Positions 60,069 through 64,000 of a DNA stretch of 64,000 nucleotides are shown here, piece after piece; positions within the stretch are counted from its first letter, which is position 1; the number at the start of each line of letters is the position of its first letter. This stretch comes from Marinibaculum pumilum. Its GTDB lineage: Bacteria > Pseudomonadota > Alphaproteobacteria > Ferrovibrionales > Ferrovibrionaceae. The stretch spans positions 62,001-126,000 of the forward strand of contig NZ_JBHRTR010000028.1 of the NCBI RefSeq assembly GCF_042646425.1. The letters are read 5' to 3'. A program made the translations under genes and the position numbers. A model generated the notes under the pieces. The model saw only the letters and a list, made by a program, of their open reading frames with translations, had not been told where the DNA came from and ran no database searches.

Positions 60069-63000
60069 ATGCATCCACGCGTTCTCGGTACCAAGGGTGC
60101 CTCCTGCCGCCGGGTCGCAAGGGTGCTGGTGTTCAGCGGCCTGGCCCTGACAGGGCTCGCCGCCGTGACGCCGGCGCAGGCGGACACGGTCACCTGCACT
60201 GGCGAACTGCCGAAGCAGGACCTGACAATCGCCATCGGCGGCGGCACGTCGCCCCAGCCGGACGTGCTGGTCAGCGGCGCCTGTACGATCTCCGAGATCG
60301 GCGACTACTTCTACGGCAATATCAACATCGTCTCCGGCGGCAGCCTGACCTTCGTGGAGCCGGCGGAGCAGGACCCCGGCAAGCCGAACCGGACCAGCCT
60401 CTGGGCCGCCTCCATCGTCGTCGAGAATGGCGGCTCGTTGGCGGCGGGCGTCGGCAGCGGCGTCTCGCCCTACGGCAGCAACGGCAATATCCTGGACATT
60501 ATCCTCTACGGCGCGAAGACGGACGCGGCCGCGACCTGCGCCACCCCGCAGGACGCCAATACCGGCCCTTGCGGCGTGCCGACGGCGATCTGGAATTCGT
60601 CGACGCCACAGAGCCTGCCGGGCGGCGTGACGGACTATTTCTACGCCTATCACGACATGTCGATGCATACCGGCGGCGCGGCATCGCCCAGCGACAAGGG
60701 CTATTTCGGCAACAAGGTGCTGGCCGTTTCCTATGGCGGCAGCCTGGCCCTGCATGGCTACAAGGGCACCACCGGCGCCGCAGCCGCCGATGCCGATCCG
60801 ACCGCGACCGGCACCAGCTGGACCCGGCTCGCCGCCGACCTGGCGCCCGGCGCCACAAGCCTGACGGTGGCCGAGGCGGTGACCGGCGACTGGGCGCCGG
60901 GCGACCAGATCGCCGTGTCGACTACCGACTACCTGGCCAATCATACCGAGGCCTTCCTGGTGAACTCGGTCAGCGGCACCACGATCGGGTTCGACAATCT
61001 CGATCCTGCCGCCTCCGGCGGCGGCGCACTCTACCAGCACAGCGGCACCGCCTTCGACACCGCCACCGCCCTGGCCGATGCGCCTTCGGGCTTCACCACT
61101 GCCAATGCCGGCTCGCCGCTGCTGACCGCAGGCGAGACCCGTGCCGCAGTCGGCCTGCTCAGCCGCTCGATCCGCATCGTCTCCGGCGGCGACACCGCGG
61201 GCGAGCTGTTCGATTGGGAGCCCGGCCAGCAGGCCACCTATCCGGCGGGCACGAAGACCGCCACCGACAAGAACTCCAGCTACGCCTATGGCGGCCATGT
61301 GATGTTCCGGCAGGGTATCCAGTCCGTGCAGCTGCAGGGGGTGGAGTTCCGCTGGCTCGGCCAGGGCGGCCGCATCGGCCACTATCCGGTGCATTTCCAC
61401 ATGGCGCGCAAGGTCCCGGCCGGGACCCATGTCAAGGATTCCGCGGTCAACGAATCGATGACCCGCTGGATGGTGATCCACCGCACACAGGGCGTCACCC
61501 TGCAGCGCAATGTCGGCTTCAAGTCGATCGGCCATGGCTTCTACCTGGAAGACGCCACCGAGACCGACAACAAGCTGTATGCCAATCTGGGCCTGTTCGC
61601 CCGCGCCGCTGTCGACAACAAGGACAATCCGCGCAAGGTCCCGGGGATCCTGGCACCGGCTGCCGGCAACTGGTCGGCGAGCTACAACAGTGGCGGCAAC
61701 CAGGGCCTGCAGTTCGCCTCGGACGCCGTCTACCCGACGGCGTTCTGGATCACCAACGGCTGGAACGACTTCGTCGGCAACATGGCCGCAGGCGCCGGCA
61801 TGTGCGGCGCCTGCTACTGGCTGCTGCCGGCCTCCCCCAACCAGCTGCCGCCGACCAACATGTCCTGGTCCGGCTATGCGCAGATGGATGTCACCATCGC
61901 CGGCGGCTCGCCGCTGAAGCAGTTCTACAAGAACTACTGCTCGACGGCGATGCACTCGTTCATGGCGATCGGCGACGGCTCGCCGTGCTTCGGCGTACAA
62001 GGCTCGTCGGGCGGCAATGCCAACTATGTCAACGCGATCGCCAACCCCGACGCGCCCGCCGCGCCGGACACCAGCTACTATCCGAACCTGGCGGAGCTGC
62101 GCACCACCACCGTCTGCCCGTACGACAGCGCGACCGGCACCGCCGACTGTTCCAACACCCAGCCCTGCAACCACCTGACGCCCGATACCTGTGCGGTGAC
62201 CTACCTGGATACCTACACCTCGTCGTTCAACTGGGCGGAAACGAATCTCGGCGCGATCTGGCTGCGTGGCGGCTGGAACATGGTTGACCGGCTGTTCATG
62301 AGCGACGTGCAGAACGGCGGGGTCGGCCTGATTTCCTCCGGCGACTATTCGCGCTCCTCGGCGCCGCTGGGCTACTGGTCGCTGATCGCCCATTCGGTGA
62401 TGGTCGGCCAGACCCAGCCGGACAACAGCTATGCCAAGGAGTCCGGCCCGAAGGATGCCAGCGGCAAGAACATCTGCACCTTCACCGGGCCGGCCTGTAC
62501 GGCTAAGGACGACGCGCTGTCGTTCCAGCTGTCGAACTGGTCCACCAACCGCATGCTCAATGTCTATGACGGTCCGTTCTACCAGGACGCCAACGCGTTC
62601 CTGGACATCACGACGTCGGACTGCACCAGCCTGGACAATTGCATGAACTACACGGTGCCGGGCCCGCGGCGGACGCCGGGCACCACGATCGGTGAGCAGA
62701 AAGGCTATCTGCCCAACGCCGCGATCGGCTGGAAGCAGCCGAACGGCTTCTACTATCCGCCGGCCTTCCACTCGCGGAACCTGTTCTTCGACAATGTCGA
62801 CATCCGGCACTTCCTGACCCTGCCGCTGTTCGACACGGGGACCTACAACGGCAATGCCGCGGATGTGACCGCGCAGCTGATCAACCAGACCAGCGGCGCC
62901 ATCTTCGCGGGCTTCACCGATGTGGACCGGCAGACGGTGCTGAACGACATCGACGGCACCCTGACCGGCTTCGAGGGCACGATCTCGGTCAACGAGGACC

Positions 63001-64000
63001 CCTATTTCACCGCGCCGGTGCAGGTCGCGGAATGTCTCTCGGAGAAGGAGATCCTGCCGGCCAATGCCTGCACCCCAAAGAAGTACGAATACGTTCCCGC
63101 GGCCCGGACCAGCCCGTACGACCACCTGACCCTGGCAATCGCGCCGCAGGCGACGGATGCCAACTGGGCGACGGATTGCACCAACCAGAACTGCTCCGGC
63201 GTGCGGCTCTACCGTCAGCTGCTGACCGGCGATTCCACGTCGCGGGAATACCAGAAGTGGAAGCAGGGCAATTGCGACGCCACGACCCCCGCGACCGATT
63301 GCGACTGGCCGTTCATCCGCATGGCCGGCGCGGCCATCGGCCAGCGCAGCGTGCTGACCGCCAACAACGGCACCTACTACATCGATACCTCCCGCAGCTC
63401 GTCGAGCCAGTCCGGCGAAGGCTTCAGCAATCTCAGCGTGTTCGAGGCGGGCAAGACCTATTACGCCTATTTCCTCTTCGCCAAGGAAGACACCAAGCAG
63501 ACCTACCAGCTCTATGTCGGGGAAGGGTTCGACCTGACGAACGACCTGAAGTTCGTGATGATCTCCATCGACCAGGTGCCGTTCCAGCCGAACGCCTCGG
63601 CGACCCAGGCGATCCCGGCCGGCTGGAACGCCCAGCTGATCAAGGGCCCGGGCAGCGCCAACCCCGACGTGCTGGAAATCACGGTCGACTTCTCGCAACT
63701 GCCGCAGGTCGGCGGCCAGGACATCGTGCTCGATCCCGGTCAGGCGCCGACCGGCAGCCAGTCCGCCAGCACCTGGGGCTCCTGCCAGCCCAGCAGCTTC
63801 TGTGCCTGGAATGGCAGTACCTGCGGCTGTGCGCTGGATGCCAAGAGCCCCTTCGTCGGCCAGTCGCCCAGCATGCTCGCGACCTGCGAGACCGTCTGCA
63901 ACGACTGGGCGGTGAAGGTGCTCGACTGCCCGACCGGCGGCTGTGTCGGCTTCAGCTTCACCCTGCCGTCCGGCTTCACCGCCAGCGACCAGCAGCGCCG
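60069..64000 (+). CDS. Very large secreted protein with G8 domain and CEMIP/TMEM2-like beta-helix core, 3'-truncated
   Basis: ATG 60069 follows GGAGG and the frame stays open for 1310 codons to the window edge. Signal peptide to residue 38 (VTPAQA). Residues about 65-150 fit a G8 domain: NIVSGGSLTFVEPAEQD, then SIVVENGGSLAAGVGSG and DIILYGAK. Residues 200-300 contain KVLAVSYGGSLALHGYKG and WAPGDQIAVST. Then GRIGHYPVHFHMA (residues 436-446) and SIGHGFYLEDATETDN (486-501) match the GRYPIHFH and GHCFFLED signatures of CEMIP/TMEM2/PKHD1. The C part is Cys-rich (CQPSSFCAWNGSTCGCA). Eukaryotic members degrade or bind hyaluronan; the bacterial role is unknown. Confidence 0.87.
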   Translation, partial: MHPRVLGTKGASCRRVARVLVFSGLALTGLAAVTPAQADTVTCTGELPKQDLTIAIGGGTSPQPDVLVSGACTISEIGDYFYGNINIVSGGSLTFVEPAEQDPGKPNRTSLWAASIVVENGGSLAAGVGSGVSPYGSNGNILDIILYGAKTDAAATCATPQDANTGPCGVPTAIWNSSTPQSLPGGVTDYFYAYHDMSMHTGGAASPSDKGYFGNKVLAVSYGGSLALHGYKGTTGAAAADADPTATGTSWTRLAADLAPGATSLTVAEAVTGDWAPGDQIAVSTTDYLANHTEAFLVNSVSGTTIGFDNLDPAASGGGALYQHSGTAFDTATALADAPSGFTTANAGSPLLTAGETRAAVGLLSRSIRIVSGGDTAGELFDWEPGQQATYPAGTKTATDKNSSYAYGGHVMFRQGIQSVQLQGVEFRWLGQGGRIGHYPVHFHMARKVPAGTHVKDSAVNESMTRWMVIHRTQGVTLQRNVGFKSIGHGFYLEDATETDNKLYANLGLFARAAVDNKDNPRKVPGILAPAAGNWSASYNSGGNQGLQFASDAVYPTAFWITNGWNDFVGNMAAGAGMCGACYWLLPASPNQLPPTNMSWSGYAQMDVTIAGGSPLKQFYKNYCSTAMHSFMAIGDGSPCFGVQGSSGGNANYVNAIANPDAPAAPDTSYYPNLAELRTTTVCPYDSATGTADCSNTQPCNHLTPDTCAVTYLDTYTSSFNWAETNLGAIWLRGGWNMVDRLFMSDVQNGGVGLISSGDYSRSSAPLGYWSLIAHSVMVGQTQPDNSYAKESGPKDASGKNICTFTGPACTAKDDALSFQLSNWSTNRMLNVYDGPFYQDANAFLDITTSDCTSLDNCMNYTVPGPRRTPGTTIGEQKGYLPNAAIGWKQPNGFYYPPAFHSRNLFFDNVDIRHFLTLPLFDTGTYNGNAADVTAQLINQTSGAIFAGFTDVDRQTVLNDIDGTLTGFEGTISVNEDPYFTAPVQVAECLSEKEILPANACTPKKYEYVPAARTSPYDHLTLAIAPQATDANWATDCTNQNCSGVRLYRQLLTGDSTSREYQKWKQGNCDATTPATDCDWPFIRMAGAAIGQRSVLTANNGTYYIDTSRSSSSQSGEGFSNLSVFEAGKTYYAYFLFAKEDTKQTYQLYVGEGFDLTNDLKFVMISIDQVPFQPNASATQAIPAGWNAQLIKGPGSANPDVLEITVDFSQLPQVGGQDIVLDPGQAPTGSQSASTWGSCQPSSFCAWNGSTCGCALDAKSPFVGQSPSMLATCETVCNDWAVKVLDCPTGGCVGFSFTLPSGFTASDQQR

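Noticed and set aside
59883..63698. A 1271-codon open frame on the minus strand with Gly/Val/Arg-rich text.
   Set aside because: It is antisense to the G8/CEMIP-like gene, which has a ribosome site, signal peptide and recognisable motifs. The minus product has no motif and the amino-acid bias of complementary high-GC coding DNA.

Overview
The window is a high-G+C chromosomal segment with tightly packed genes, frequent 4-bp stop/start (ATGA) overlaps and GTG or TTG starts. The order dapF-mtaB-ftsY-yciB, the IalB and DUF2336 families and the ohr/ohrR pair point to an alphaproteobacterium, most likely a Rhodospirillales-type environmental species (inferred from gene families and order only). The sequence is draft quality: a run of N (4020-4102) sits directly after a perfect GC-rich hairpin.

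Layout. 1-2130: a 5'-truncated carboxyltransferase and a thiolase. 2318-3943: an OmpA-family envelope protein with 28 uninterrupted nonapeptide repeats. 4119-5306: a lipoprotein alpha/beta hydrolase. 5317-9742 (minus): three overlapping signalling genes, namely a receiver-kinase, a periplasmic-binding lipoprotein and a membrane histidine kinase. 9955-16244: a FabL-like reductase, a DUF3237 protein, an FCD/GntR regulator and a sugar-type ABC importer, linked by a shared palindromic operator. 16424-21002: a small coiled-coil protein and two tandem paralogous hybrid kinases. 21192-21800: a RaiA/HPF-cold-shock fusion followed by a strong terminator. 21983-27248: a 2OG-Fe(II) oxygenase, a LysR regulator divergent from a cyanuric acid amidohydrolase/barbiturase-family enzyme, a DNA glycosylase divergent from ohr-ohrR, and a GST.

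27347-37297: an 18-bp tandem repeat array at the 3' end of tRNA-Ala(CGC), then yggT, yggU, folD, a flavin monooxygenase, a REP-like element, argG, rlmN, an IalB protein, an ECF sigma factor, a TrmH-family methyltransferase and a two-domain SAM methyltransferase. 37449-40755: two divergent PepSY proteins and a PhoPQ-like two-component system, with paired 11-bp-spaced half-sites between the PepSY genes. 40807-46701: a GNAT, a second REP-like element, a 3-oxoacid CoA-transferase, a FabI-like reductase, a Sco1/PCuAC copper-delivery cluster, a DUF488 protein and a thioesterase. 46745-56707: MarR, GNAT, a DMT exporter, a CMD-family protein, a 3-hydroxyisobutyrate dehydrogenase-family enzyme, DUF2336, the yciB/ftsY/mtaB/dapF operon and a CurA-like reductase. 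56730-59735: a 1001-residue secreted protein of unknown function. 60069 to the window end: a very large secreted protein with a G8 domain and a CEMIP/TMEM2-like core, open at the edge.

The most distinctive items are the nonapeptide-repeat OmpA protein, the G8/CEMIP-like secreted protein, the receiver/binding-protein/kinase trio, the shared GntR-type operator, and an ABC ATPase whose second nucleotide-binding domain has lost its catalytic Walker B acids.
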